This document shows, piece after piece, positions 32,712 to 43,306 of a DNA stretch of 64,000 nucleotides. Origin of the DNA: Hsuehochloa calcarea (lineage: Eukaryota; Streptophyta; Magnoliopsida; Poales; Poaceae); NCBI GenBank assembly GCA_036346395.1, contig CM070598.1, positions 4,633,517 to 4,697,516 on the forward strand. Reading direction: 5' to 3'. Position numbers and translations under genes: made by a program. Each line of letters begins with the position of its first letter. The first letter of the stretch is position 1. The notes below the pieces were generated by a model. That model ran no database searches and was not told the DNA's origin. It saw nothing but the letters and a program-made list of their open reading frames with translations.

Positions 32712-35700
32712 GGGTAATCACACTTAGGCACACGGATTACTATTCGTCTGCCCGGTAGAACACCGCTCCGACGAATAGTAAGCCATTATCAAAGTGCGCA
32801 GCAGAACAACAAGATGGAAACTGTTATTTAATTACAACAGTTAACCACACAAAGCTAAGGTTTTATATTACACATATTTATTACAAATACCAAAATAAGA
32901 CCAAGTCTTCCTCTTGCCTGCCACGCCTAAAGTGTCCCCTAGTCGTCCCAGGCACCAAATAGGGCGTCCGCCTCGCCCTGCTCCTCGCTGCCAGGGTCCA
33001 AGTCTGCTGCGGCCTCATCTGCACCTGCACCTGCCTCGTCCCACTCGGGATAAATCCCAGCCGGACTGGGATCTACAAAGGAGAATACTAGCAAGGTTGA
33101 GTACAGAGTACTCAGCAAGCATTAGTAGCAAAAGATGCATCACATGTCAATATCTCTGATGATTCTCTCAAATTCTATCTCATGCCATTCTGAAAATAAA
33201 TCATTAAAATAATTGTGGCAATTTTTATACTGAAAACACTACTAGTCACTCGGAAGAAGAAAGACCCCTGGTGGTTCCCGTAGACTCCAATCCAGGAGAC
33301 TGGCATGAATTCATGATTTGTATAGCACTGCGCAGGCTTGTACCACTTTACCCATAGTTATTCTGAACCTTAAAAGGAACCAGCCCCCAAAGATTTCTTA
33401 GATGCGGTCCGGGCTCGTAATACGTAACGCTTTCCGTGTTACGTGATTAATTTCTCCACCCATTACTTTCGTCGGTGCCGACCTCGCCTTCACACCGAAG
33501 TTCGGTAATGTTGGTTGAGGCGCCCCGTCCCGCACTCAACACTCCACCTTAGCGCTATAGCGCCTTGGATCCCCACTTCCGGACTTCTCCTACCGGTTCT
33601 GGGTTCCTCCATATCACACTCACACCTATTACTTACCCATTGTGGAAAGCATAATCACGTAACAGGGTAACATTTTCTGCCCGCCGGAACGGGAAAATGG
33701 TTGGCACTGATTTACGGCATCTGACCGAGTAATAGTTTTGTTGGTCCTTATATTGTACCCGTATGTAAAGGAGTCCCACCTCTTGCCTCATTATCATTTT
33801 CATCATTTTCTCATTTTCTTCCCCTGCCCTGGGTCTCCTTTACCAGCCATATAATATTATCATCATTCCTGTCATCATTCATGTCTTTTCCATTTTCATC
33901 TCGATCTTTTGATTTAAGTTTTTGAGAATTAAATTTTGAATGCAATACGTCTAATACAGCAATATACGGTTTACATTTAAAATAGCTGGATTGATGTTCA
34001 AGAGGATCGCTTGCCTTCGTAGTAATAGTAGGTGTCGGTGTCGATGAGTCCGAGTCACCACGCCTCGTTTACCGGAGCTCGCCTTTCTCAAGCAACGCGG
34101 TAATACAAATAGAATACCGAGAATTACTTAGTGATTTTTGATGATATTCAGATAATAAACTGCTAATGCGACTTCTACTGGTTAGCCAGTTTTTAACTTT
34201 CAAATATTTTTCCAAACCCAATCGCTTAGCGCTTCTTCCTAAAATCCTATTTTAATTATTCTATTAATCCTAATTTATTTCAACCCTAATTAACCTACAA
34301 AAATCCTAATTAACCTAATTACTAAACTACCTAAAAACCCTAACCCTAACCCTAACCCTAACCCTAATTACCCAATTTACCTAATTACCCCTAACCCTAT
34401 CTAACCTACCCCGCCGCCTCATCTCCTCGCCTCTTTCCCTTCCCCGCCTCTCCTTCTCCCGGCTCTCTCCTCCTCGCGCGCCTGCCGCCGCCTCTCACTG
34501 CCGCCTCCTCGTGGCTCCACCGGCGCTTATCGCCTCCCGCCCGGCCTCTCCGAGGTCCCACCGGCGGGTGAAGGCCAAGCCGCCGCTGCGCCGAAGCTCC
34601 CCTTGGCGCTTCTCGCGTCCTCCGCACCGGCTCCGGCCGCTTTGCCGCCGCTTGCCGCCATGGTTCCATCGGTTTGATTCGCACCTCCTCCGCTCTCTCT
34701 CTCCGCTGCTTTCTCTAGATCGCCGGCCGGCCTCACGGCCACGGCCGCTCTGGCTCAAACCGCCGCCGCCTCGCGCTTTGCCCCGGCTCCGCCCGCCCGC
34801 CTCGTCTCCCACTCGGCCTCTCCGGTGCCCTAAGCCCTTACATACCCTAATGATTCTCGCTTAAATGATTTTGCTACGGTTGATTCTTTAGTCGATTTGG
34901 GTGATGCTAATGCTTACATTAATTTGATGCATGCTCATATTGATGGATCGGTGAATCGCCATGGTCGGGTTGCTTGGGGTTTGGTCAAATGGGTTTGCTG
35001 ATGGTGGTTCTACTGTCTTTGGTAAAATTCATCTCCTCTCTACTCCCGATCCCTTGCTCTGTGATGAGGATGGATTGCCGCTTGTGATGTTTGTGGAGGT
35101 TTGATGGTGTAAATGCATGTCGTGCAAAATGGCAAGGCACACTAGTGGGATTTGGGTTCACCTGCTTGCCGGAACCGGGCTAGGAGGGGATGGAAGTGCC
35201 GCTTGCCGGTGCTCTCCTCGCTTCCGGGTCTGCTGGGGGCTTCCTTCTTGCTCCTGGATACCGTGCTTGGTTGTGGCCTTCTTCCTTTGCTCCCGTGGTG
35301 CTGGCCTTCTTCCCCGCTTCTTGAGTGCCGGCCTTTGCTCCTGTGTTCTTGCTCCTTCTTCCGGGAAGAACTGGGAGAGGGTGCACCGAGGGGCTTGTGT
35401 GTTGGCTTGAAAGGGAAATGGCTTCAGGGAAGAACTCAGGGCCGGCTTTCTTTGGTTTTGGCTGGTGCCTGATCTTGTGCCGATGCACCGGGTTGGGGAT
35501 GTATGGTGGTCTTCTTTGGGCGGAGGGGTTTCGGCCAGGGGATTGCACTGGTCGAACTTATCTCTTTGTTGTGCATTGTTTTTACCAAAGCCTGCTCATT
35601 TCTACTTTTACTCGTTTTATCCATCCGCCAAAGGTGCTCGTGGGCTTGAACAGGGAAAGTGTGGCTTCTCGTAATGGGTTATTGGCCACTATTCTTTGTG

Positions 35701-36424
35701 CTTTCAGGGGTTTTTTGTATGATTTGAGCCGAGGCAATCTGGTATTCGTAGGTGTTGGATTTGAGAATGCCGAATGATGAAACCTACGGTAATAAGACGG
35801 CGCCGATCGCTTAGGTTGGGCTTAGGTATCACGGGTATCCAGGTGCCAGCTGACTTGGTTTAGCCTCGGTGACTTGAAAATCAAGCTGCCGGTTAATCCA
35901 GGTCGGTTTGGGTAGCCTCGATACTCGAGGTGCCAACTAACCTAAGTCGATCCGGGAACCGCGGTGATTCCTAACAGACTGGACGGCAACTATTCTATTT
36001 TAACTTTATGCTATGGTTTTCTATGTGCGACTGATCCTATGTTTGGTTGACTGAAAATGGAGCTGGTAGTGGTACTTCGGGTTGAGTTGAGAAAGGCAGT
36101 TCGATTGGACGGCGATGAATGATCAATACTTCAAGGAAGGCTTCAGAGATATGAAATGCAAGATCTTTGTTTTTGTAATGACTCAAAGTTGTAATTATGA
36201 TTCGATCTGTTGTAATATATTCTTTTGACTATGCGATACAAAATCTGAACTTTGATTTGTTGTAACAATACTCTTGTAATAATTATGAAATTGGATTATA
36301 CTGATGTTATAATGATAATTGAGCAAGCTTTTGGAAGAAATTTTAAAAGAGTGATTACTGTGATTGATCCTATTATTAGCCTTTAATTATGATTACAAGA
36401 TTTTAATTTAGTCGGGTTCTTACA
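32712..36424 (-). mobile_element. Chromovirus 3' LTR (left), end-truncated
   Basis: The right boundary TCGGGTTCTTACA is followed by TCCTCCCCCTCTTGG, the complement of a polypurine tract. The left boundary is GGTAATCACACTTAGG joined to Copia sequence. Compared with the right LTR it lacks the terminal ~25 bases. It contains an AGTAC-rich palindrome (GAGTACAGAGTACTC near 33097), a telomere-like array, a very GC-rich stretch (34400-34830) and an unidentified plus-strand coding-like stretch (34855-35100). Confidence 0.85.
34338..34367. repeat. (CCCTAA)5 telomere-like array in the left LTR
   Basis: Five perfect CCCTAA units, within a wider 34250-34410 region of AACCCTAATT-like words. The plant telomere unit is the heptamer CCCTAAA, so this hexamer is not a plant telomere tract. 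The same array is in the right LTR. Confidence 0.9.
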
Positions 36425-36440
36425 TCCTCCCCCTCTTGGA
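36425..36440 (-). promoter_or_regulatory. Chromovirus polypurine tract
   Basis: On the minus strand AAGAGGGGGAGGA directly precedes the LTR start TGTAAGAACCCGAC. This is the primer site for plus-strand DNA synthesis and fixes the element's orientation. Confidence 0.8.
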
Positions 36441-36469
36441 AACAATTTCGCCCCCGAAATTAAAAGCTT

Positions 36470-36835
36470 ACTTGAATAAGTTGGGATAGGCTTCACGCAG
36501 TTCTTCCTCCTTTTCCCAGGTGGCTTCTCGTGCTGAATGATTCTTCCAGAGTACCTTACAGAAACGGATCATCCTATTTCTTAACTGCCGGTTTTCTATT
36601 GCTAGAATTTTCGTTGGACGTTCTTCATATGTCAAGTCATCTTGAAGGGGAATGTCGAGATTGGTTAGATGATGTGAGGGCTCTCTTAGACACTTTCGGA
36701 GTTGGGAGACATGAAATACGTCATGAATCCGCGATAGCTGAGCAGGTAGTTCTAGTTTATACGCTAGATTACCTTTATGCTCTAGAATCTGAAAGGGTCC
36801 AACATACCGTGGACTCGCCTTCCTTTTAACCCGAA
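36470..36835 (-). pseudogene. Integrase C-terminus and CR-type chromodomain
   Basis: After a frameshift near 36830 the minus strand reads AYKLELPAQLSRIHDVFHVS, QLRKCLREPSHHL, LTYEERPTKILAIENRQLRN, VLWKNHSAREATWEKEEELR, ending in PNLFK and a stop. LxYxERPxxIL..RxxR..xxxKVLWxNHxxxEATWExE is the CR-type chromodomain of plant chromoviruses, thought to guide integration to particular chromatin. The only break is the frameshift separating it from the integrase core. Confidence 0.85.
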
Positions 36836-38629
36836 CCGGCAGATTCCACGCATAGGTGATACCTTGAGATATACGTAATTCCCAACTTCAAACTGAAGGT
36901 CCTTTCTATGTTTATCCGCATAGCTCTTTTGCCTACTCTGGGCAATCTCCAGGCGTTCTCGAATTAATTTAATCTTCTCGTCATTTTCCCGTATCAGTTC
37001 AGGTCCTAGTAGTGGTCGTTCTCCGACCTCATACCAGCAAATAGGTGACCTACACTTTCGACCGTAAAGAGCTTCATACGGGGCCATTTGGATGCTAGAC
37101 TGATAGCTATTATTGTATGCAAATTCTGCTAAGGCTAGGTATTTCTCCCACGATTCTCCGAGAGTTAATACACACGCCCTTAGCATATCTTCTAGGATTT
37201 GATTTGCTCGTTCAGTCTGCCCATCCGTTTGTGGATGATAAGCTGTGCTAAAATTGAGAGTGGTGCCCAAGGCAGTGTGTAGGCTCTTCCAAAAACCAGA
37301 GGTGAACACTGATCCTCTATCTGAGGTGATAGTTTTTGGTACACCATGCAGAGTAACTATTCTCTCTATATAGAGTTCAGCAAGTTTATTTATGGAGTAC
37401 TTCTGGTTAGTGGCAATGAAGTGAGCTGATTTGGTAAGGCGGTCCACTATAACCCAAATGGCATCCTTCTTTTTAACTGTGAGGGGAAGACCGGTTATAA
37501 AATCCATGCAGATATCTTCCCACTTCCATTCAGGTATTTCCAATGGTTTTAATAATCCCGAGGGACGTTGGTGTTCAGCTTTGACTTTTTGGCAGGTGTC
37601 ACAATGGCTAACGTATTCGGCTATGGTTCTTTTCATGCTTGGCCACCAAAAATTTTCCTTCAAATCCTGGTACATCTTCGTGCTGCCTGGATGTATAGTG
37701 TATGGAGTATCATGGGCTTCACGTAGAATAGTCTCTTTAATTTGGGGATGGTCGGGGACGCAGATTCTTGCTTGCCGCCATAAGATTCCGGAGTCATCTA
37801 CACGGAACTCAGACGATTGATCTGATTTGATTCGCTGGATTTCTTCTATGATGAATGGATCTGAGAGTTGATGTTCTTGGATTTGATCACGAAGGGTAGG
37901 ATGGAATACCATAGCAGCAATGGTAGCTTCGGAGGTAACAGTTTTTACTTCTATTCTCATTTGGGCCAGAGCTTGAATTAAGTCCGGTGTGTGACTTTCT
38001 GCAGAAAGATAATGACATTGGGATTTTCTACTGAGGGCATCGGCTACCACGTTAGCTTTGCCCGGATGGTAATTTATGGTTAGGTCATAATCCTTGATTA
38101 ATTCTAACCATCTCCTTTGCCTCATATTTAGTTCTTTTTGGGTAAAGATGTATTTGAGGCTTTTATGATCACTGTACAGGGTACACTTGGATCCATACAA
38201 GTAGTGTCTCCAGATTTTTAAGGCAAACACTACAGCTCCCAATTCTAAATCATGAGTGGGATAGTTCATCTCGTGGGGCCTCAGTTGTCTCGAAGCATAT
38301 GCGATGACTTTCTCATCTTGCATTAATACACATCCCAACCCATACTTCGAAGCATCGCAATAAACCACATAGTCAATTCCTTCCTTGGGTAGGGAAAGGA
38401 CTGGTGCAGTGGTTAAGCGCTGCTTTAGTTCTTGGAAGCTCCTTTCACACATTTCTGTCCAAACAAAGTTGGCATCTTTCTTCAGGAGTTTTGTAAGGGG
38501 AGATGTGATTTGAGAGAACCCCTTTATGAATCGTCGGTAATATCCCGCGAATCCAAGGAAACTTCGGATCCCAGTGGTATTTGTGGGACGTTTCCATGAG
38601 GTAACCGTTTCAATTTTGGAAGGGTCCAC
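36782..38629 (-). CDS. Chromovirus pol: RT thumb, RNase H, integrase
   Basis: This is a 615-codon open frame. It runs through the RT connection (GIRSFLGFAGYYRRFIKGFS), RNase H (VYCDASKYGLGCVLMQ, YASRQLRPHE, YPTHDLELGAVVFALKIWRH, YSDHKSLKYIF) and the integrase zinc finger (H..H, CDTCQKVK). The core follows (MDFITGLP, then IVDRLTKSAHFI, TITSDRGSVFTSGFWKSL, HPQTDGQTERANQILEDMLR) with D,D,E all present. It ends in RKDLQFEVGNYVYLKVSP. The frame is long and clean compared with the older elements nearby, so this copy is young. It is part of a larger polyprotein: the RT palm upstream and the chromodomain downstream are in other frames. Confidence 0.9.
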   Translation of the reverse strand: MDPSKIETVTSWKRPTNTTGIRSFLGFAGYYRRFIKGFSQITSPLTKLLKKDANFVWTEMCERSFQELKQRLTTAPVLSLPKEGIDYVVYCDASKYGLGCVLMQDEKVIAYASRQLRPHEMNYPTHDLELGAVVFALKIWRHYLYGSKCTLYSDHKSLKYIFTQKELNMRQRRWLELIKDYDLTINYHPGKANVVADALSRKSQCHYLSAESHTPDLIQALAQMRIEVKTVTSEATIAAMVFHPTLRDQIQEHQLSDPFIIEEIQRIKSDQSSEFRVDDSGILWRQARICVPDHPQIKETILREAHDTPYTIHPGSTKMYQDLKENFWWPSMKRTIAEYVSHCDTCQKVKAEHQRPSGLLKPLEIPEWKWEDICMDFITGLPLTVKKKDAIWVIVDRLTKSAHFIATNQKYSINKLAELYIERIVTLHGVPKTITSDRGSVFTSGFWKSLHTALGTTLNFSTAYHPQTDGQTERANQILEDMLRACVLTLGESWEKYLALAEFAYNNSYQSSIQMAPYEALYGRKCRSPICWYEVGERPLLGPELIRENDEKIKLIRERLEIAQSRQKSYADKHRKDLQFEVGNYVYLKVSPMRGICRFGLKGRRVHGMLDPFRF

Positions 38630-38639
38630 TTCGATTCCT

Positions 38640-39180
38640 CTTCCAGAAATGATGTGTCCCAGAAATGCTACTTGGTCTAGCCGCAGTTCGCATTCTTCAA
38701 TTTGGCATAAAGCTGGTTTTCACGAAGAATCTCCAGAGTAATAGTGAGGTGTTGTGAATGCTCTTCCTCACTCTTGGAATAAACAAGGATGTCATCTATG
38801 AAGACAACGATGAATTTGTCCAAATATTGCATGAACAGCTTTATTCATCGATTCATGAATACGGTAGGTGCATTAGTCATCCCGAAGGAACAACGGTGTA
38901 TGCATGATGCCCATACCGTGATACAAAAGCGCCTTCTCAATGTCACTAGATTAACTCGATCCGTGGTATCCGCATCTTAAGTCAATTTTTGAAAATACCT
39001 TCGCCTTTTCAACCGGTCAAATAGATCGTCAATTCGGGTAGCGGTATTTATTCTTTATAGTGACATTGTTTAGCTCCCTGTAGTCTGTATACAATCTTAA
39101 TCCTCCATCTTTCTTCTTTGCAAAGAGGACCTGAGCTCCCCATGGTGATGTACTTTCTTTAATAAACCCTTTGCCTCAAG
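38640..39180 (-). pseudogene. Chromovirus RT palm, frameshifted
   Basis: Pieces in alternating frames read SPWGAQVLFAKKKDG, YTDYRELNNVTIKNKYRYP, FSKIDLRCGYH, FGMTNAP and FIVVFIDDILVYSKSEEEH. The catalytic FIDD box (near 38790) is intact. Several one- or two-base frameshifts and stops occur within 500 bases, while the next 1.8 kb is open. That contrast is unusual and may reflect consensus errors. Confidence 0.75.
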
Positions 39181-39181
39181 T

Positions 39182-40343
39182 TCATCCAATTGCTTCTTCG
39201 CTTCTATTAATTCCTTTGCATTCATTCGATAGGGCCTTTTGATATTGGCGCTGCTCCTGGATTAGATTGATAGTAAAGTCGACCTCTCTAATCGTGGCAT
39301 ACCCGGACTCTTCTGGGAATACGTCGGGAAGTCTTTCACTATTGGTATGTGCTCGTTCTTTCAATTGAAGATTTGCTAGGTCGGAATTAAGTGGTTTTGT
39401 TTGCTTCTTGCCCCAATGTATCGGAGTCGGGTCCCGCTTGCCTTCTAATGGACGCCGCTTGGTTTCACAGTCTATGTTTACCCCATGGGAGGATAACCAA
39501 TCCATACCCAGGATTACTTCTAGTCCACTCAGGTTAATGACAAGGAGATTTGCTAGAAACTTAGTGTTATGGATTACAATAGCCTGATCTTTCCTGATTA
39601 ATGTTACTTCTAGCGTCCCGGCAGGTGTACTAACCCCCATTGATTTTTCCAAAAGTTCAGAGGTTAGTTTGTGATCTACTAAAAACTGGTGAGAAATAAA
39701 AGAGTGAGTTGCTCCAGGGTCGAAAAGAACAATACCCATAGCAGGTGGAATCAAAAGCTTACCGGTGATCACATCTGTGGCTTCTCCAACCTGTTCGGCT
39801 GTCACATGAGTCAGACGGGCAGGTCCTCTTCCCACTGCTCCTGCGGCATTTTGGTTGACACTCCTGGGTTGATTCATGCGGTGGACTTGAGGTGGTGCAG
39901 CTGCAGGAAATCTGGGTACAGTTGCAGGCTGTGGTGGAGTCCCAAATGGTCTTTGTGGGTGAGGGCAATCAATTTTTCGATGTCCCGGCTTCCCACAATT
40001 GAAACATGCTCCTGTGCCTATCATGCAAAACTTTGTTGGGTGGCTTTTCCCACACTTGGCACCCGCAGCGGCCGCAACCATCGGGCCGTCTTGGAGTTGT
40101 CGGCCTTTGCACAGATGGATTGAAGGGTCGAGGCCCAGGTGGTCCAAATCTAGGTGGTGGTTGTCGCTGCTGATAAGGACGGGGCCTTCGAAGGTTTTGC
40201 GGACGAGGGTCAATCCTAGCCTTCTTCCTCCTTTCTTCTGTCAAATTGGAATGTTCATTCTCCAAGATGATGGCTCGGTTGACCAAGTCCTGGAATTCAG
40301 TTATCTTATGGATAGATAAAAGCATTTTCAGGTAAGGTTGCAT
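39182..40343 (-). pseudogene. Chromovirus gag zinc knuckle and protease
   Basis: The frame has FNCGKPGHRKIDCP, the CCHC nucleic-acid-binding knuckle. A proline/glutamine spacer follows, then IPPAMGIVLFDPGATHSFIS, the aspartic protease site (D-P-G-A where D-S/T-G-A is usual), and LSGLEVILGMDWLSSHGVNI. This is the gag/protease junction typical of chromoviruses. The knuckle region also extends upstream in an overlapping frame (QPYLKMLLSIHKITEFQDLV). Confidence 0.85.
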
Positions 40344-41050
40344 TCCATCCAGAATTTCTCAATTTTCTTTTCCTCGTGTCGACATCACCGGAGCATAACG
40401 GGAAAGGTCATTGAATTGACTTAGATATTCAATCATCTTTTCCCGCCTTTGATTGAGGGCTCAAACTCCTCTCTCTTGATTTCCATCCTTCCAAAGAGGC
40501 ACGTGGTTTCGGTGAAGCGTAGCTTAAATTCGCCCAATTGATGGGTTGCTCGCCACACGATTCCGACAGTAGTTAAGCCACCAGTGGCCGCAGTCCGCTT
40601 AATTGGTGTGAAGCATATCGGACCTTTTCTACATCCAACATCCCACCGTGTCTAACTTCTTTTCTACCTCCACCACCAATCATTCGCCTGTGGATCGATT
40701 ACCTTGGCAAATGTGGGAGGGCGAGTCTGGAGAAAATCACCCAGACTTACTCCCCTAGTCGGGTCAGACCGCGTAGGGACTACTCTGGTCAAGAGTGCCT
40801 CCATAAATCTGTTCTGGTTCTCTTGAGCTTCTTTCCTAGAGTCTTCAAGAAAGCGGAGAACATCGCCATTCCTCCCACAGGTCTCGCGGTCCCGTGAGTA
40901 CTAGTGGATCAGCCTCTGGTAGTATTGAGCCTGGAGGGCTGTGTAGACTCGGGAGGAACCACCGTAGATCTCTCGTGGGTACTTCAGGTAGCAAGGCTCC
41001 CAATCTCGGTTCCAAACCTGGATCTTCTTGCCCTTGGCCTTTCATCCTGG
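40320..41050 (-). pseudogene. Chromovirus gag core, frameshifted
   Basis: Minus-strand pieces include NRFMEALLTRVVPTRSDPTR, GVSLGDFLQTRPPTFAKVID and REKMIEYLSQFNDLSRYAPV. The order and motifs (FLxxxPPxF, YxxxFxxLSRYAP) match Gypsy gag. Frameshifts and stops interrupt it between 40450 and 40700. Confidence 0.7.
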
Positions 41051-41996
41051 AGGGGGAAAAATTAACCAGTTGTTAAGTTAAGATTTGCTCTTCTGGTGAT
41101 TTAGCTATTACCGGCACTTTCTTTAGCGAGTCTTTTAATTATTTGGGGTGGTTGTTCACAATTCAGCAGTAGTTTAGGGTAGGAAAGAAATCATCATGTA
41201 TATCTTTCAGAATTAACTCCATGAGTGAGTTGAATTAGTCCATACACGTATAATCAACTAACACCAAGAAACAAGGAGATGCAAAAGATCCAAATCCTAT
41301 ACTAGCCGAGTCTTTCGTGCTCACCACGCCGAGATCCCGTCTCGAGACCGCCCAAATCCACGTGTTTGGGATCGCTCGTAGCTTGCCTCGAGTGCGATCT
41401 ACACTACCACGGATCCACGCGCCTGTGCACGCCGAGATCCGGCTCGAGTCCACCCAAATCACATATTTGGGATCGCCAGGCTCATTCCCGAGCACGCCTG
41501 TGGTTTCGCTCTGGTACGCCAGAGCTACACGCTCGGAGTGCCACGGACCACTCGTCCGGGAAAACTGACAGGCAGAAGTGAGGTAAGGCATCTAGTTACA
41601 CCGTTAGCCACTTCCTTAAAGTAGTTTGCAAACCACTCTAAGATGCTGACGTGTCGTTCTATTTATCCAGATGAATAGGTAAGAAAGCTAGCGGGTATGG
41701 TCCAAGCTTATCCGCAATTGGACAGGCAGGTCCATACCAGAGTTCTAACATATGCCTCTAACTCAGGCATCCACTTATGACCTTATATTGCTTTCCCACA
41801 CCTATAGTTTTCAAATCTGCTATCCTAGGTCGAAATACAAGACTGATCTGCATTAAAACATACAACTTTACATATTATGATACAATACTAACAGACACCA
41901 GATACAATAAAACGATAACAACAAGCACAACCATCTAGACTACTAACTACTCCTGACTCAACCATACACAAAGACCTCTACTACCCTCTATCTAGG
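41051..41996. other. Chromovirus untranslated leader with direct repeats
   Basis: GCCGAGATCC..CTCGAG...CACCCAAAT......TTTGGGATCGC occurs twice, at about 41328-41375 and 41430-41482. Each copy carries its own CCCAAA/TTTGGG inverted pair. No convincing coding frame was seen. The region could form RNA structure in the genomic RNA, but that is inference. Confidence 0.5.
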
Positions 41997-42695
41997 TCAC
42001 TCCTCTCTCTCCTCCTCCTCCTCCTCTACCTCCTCCTCCTCCTCCTCCTCACCCTCACCCTCGGCTCCTTGACTAGAGCTAGTACCTATCCCGGTAGCTG
42101 GGCCACTACTACTAGGATCTCCAAAATGGGCATAGAAAATCTCGTGGAGGGAAGTGGTCTCCCTAACAGGATCTGGGTGTACCGTAATACGGGGACCACG
42201 GAACTCTGGTATCGGTCGGTGAGGAAGGAAACTGTCTGATGGTGGGGCTGATGTACCTCCTAAGTCTCCCTGAGGTGGTGGGGTGGGGATATGAGGATAA
42301 ACAAACGGAGGGGAGTGGATAGCGGGGTAAAGATCATGGGATGGTTCAGGAATGGGAACTACTGGGGGTGGTATAACTAAGTCATCGGCTAAAAAGGAAT
42401 AATATGTGGGATATGGGGGTACTGCGGAGTAAAGGGGTGGATCTGGTGGAGGAACAGAGGGTGGAACTGTAGGTGGGGCCGTAGGTGGAGCTGTATAAGA
42501 ACTAGGCCCTGGGTCTGAGGGAGGGTAAGTAGGATGGTAAGGTGGTGCGTCTGGGGTGGGGCTATGATGGCAACCTCTAATGGCCTCTGAGATGTAGTAC
42601 TGCTGTCGCCAAAAATCGGAGCTCTCCTCGGCTCTCGCCAAGGCTCCCCGAGTAGAGTCATACAACAGGGTACCGGCCAATAGCATCGCACTCAC
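41997..42695 (-). CDS. Proline-rich, acidic-tailed ORF upstream of gag
   Basis: This is a 232-codon open frame on the same strand as gag. Residues about 45-150 are rich in proline and tyrosine (for example YTAPPTAPPTVPPSVPPPDP). The last ~22 residues are almost all glutamate, from a CTC/CTT-type repeat at 42001-42057. I recall that some rice Gypsy elements with long LTRs (RIRE3/RIRE8 type) carry an extra ORF before gag; this may be such an ORF. No enzymatic motif is present. It may instead be a non-standard N-terminal part of gag. Confidence 0.5.
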   Translation of the reverse strand: MSAMLLAGTLLYDSTRGALARAEESSDFWRQQYYISEAIRGCHHSPTPDAPPYHPTYPPSDPGPSSYTAPPTAPPTVPPSVPPPDPPLYSAVPPYPTYYSFLADDLVIPPPVVPIPEPSHDLYPAIHSPPFVYPHIPTPPPQGDLGGTSAPPSDSFLPHRPIPEFRGPRITVHPDPVRETTSLHEIFYAHFGDPSSSGPATGIGTSSSQGAEGEGEEEEEEEVEEEEEEREE

Positions 42696-43294
42696 CGTGT
42701 CCCACAGAAGCCAGGTGGCCGGAGCAAGTGGTGGTGGTGGGTAGCTAGGAGTGTGGCTAGGCCAAACCGCAAACCAAAACTCCCGGCTATGGATGGAATC
42801 TCTCCGAATCGGGAGTCACTCAACTGTCGCTAAAATGAGCCCTAAGGGCAAAGATGGCCTTACGGGCCACCTCCGTAAAGGCACGTAGTCATCAGTGACC
42901 TCCACACCGAGGTAAACTCTACACACACGCCGGTTCGGGGAATCCCTGACAAGAACTCCTACAATGGTGGAACCATCTAGAATGCTAACGCCCCGAAAAA
43001 CTCCTAAAAGGTGCCCTCAGTGGTGTAGTAGTCTCCCAAGAGTAGCACGTGCTCCCCGCACTCTCTCAAAGTGATCTCGGACCTAGTCATTCTCGCAAAG
43101 AGAATGGTGCTACGTTAGTATGGTTGTCATCTTAAAGAAAGGTAAGATTTTAACATAATAATTTTGACAAGAGGGTGGAATAGAAATGATATCAAGACAA
43201 GGGTTAATAAGATACTTAGTGCAATATAGCAAGTAAGAAAAACATGCTTAGGTTCTACGACGCTTTCTATTTTATTAGCGTGGCTCAAACCTAT
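42696..43294. other. Chromovirus 5' leader between primer site and first ORF
   Basis: Transcribed leader on the minus strand. No recognisable domain was seen; several short frames are broken by stops. Confidence 0.4.
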
Positions 43295-43306
43295 TGCTCG
43301 ATACAC
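43295..43306 (-). promoter_or_regulatory. Probable primer-binding site (tRNA-Met type)
   Basis: On the minus strand the bases following the LTR read GTGTATCGAGC, close to TGGTATCAGAGC, the initiator tRNA-Met complement used by most plant LTR elements. The differences include a missing A in ATC(A)GAGC, a CAG-context change like others in this element. This match defines the LTR's outer end at 43307. Confidence 0.55.

Noticed and set aside
34325..34400. Possible chromosome-end telomere tract
   Set aside because: Only five hexamer units, wrong unit length for a plant telomere, and present identically in both LTRs of an element.
34511..34864. 117-codon Arg/Pro-rich frame, with similar frames in the right LTR
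   Set aside because: GC-rich sequence opens all frames. The two LTR copies are not in the same frame throughout, so there is no sign of coding constraint.
36530..37820. Plus-strand frames of 99 and 129 codons
   Set aside because: They are shadows of the chromovirus chromodomain and integrase on the minus strand.
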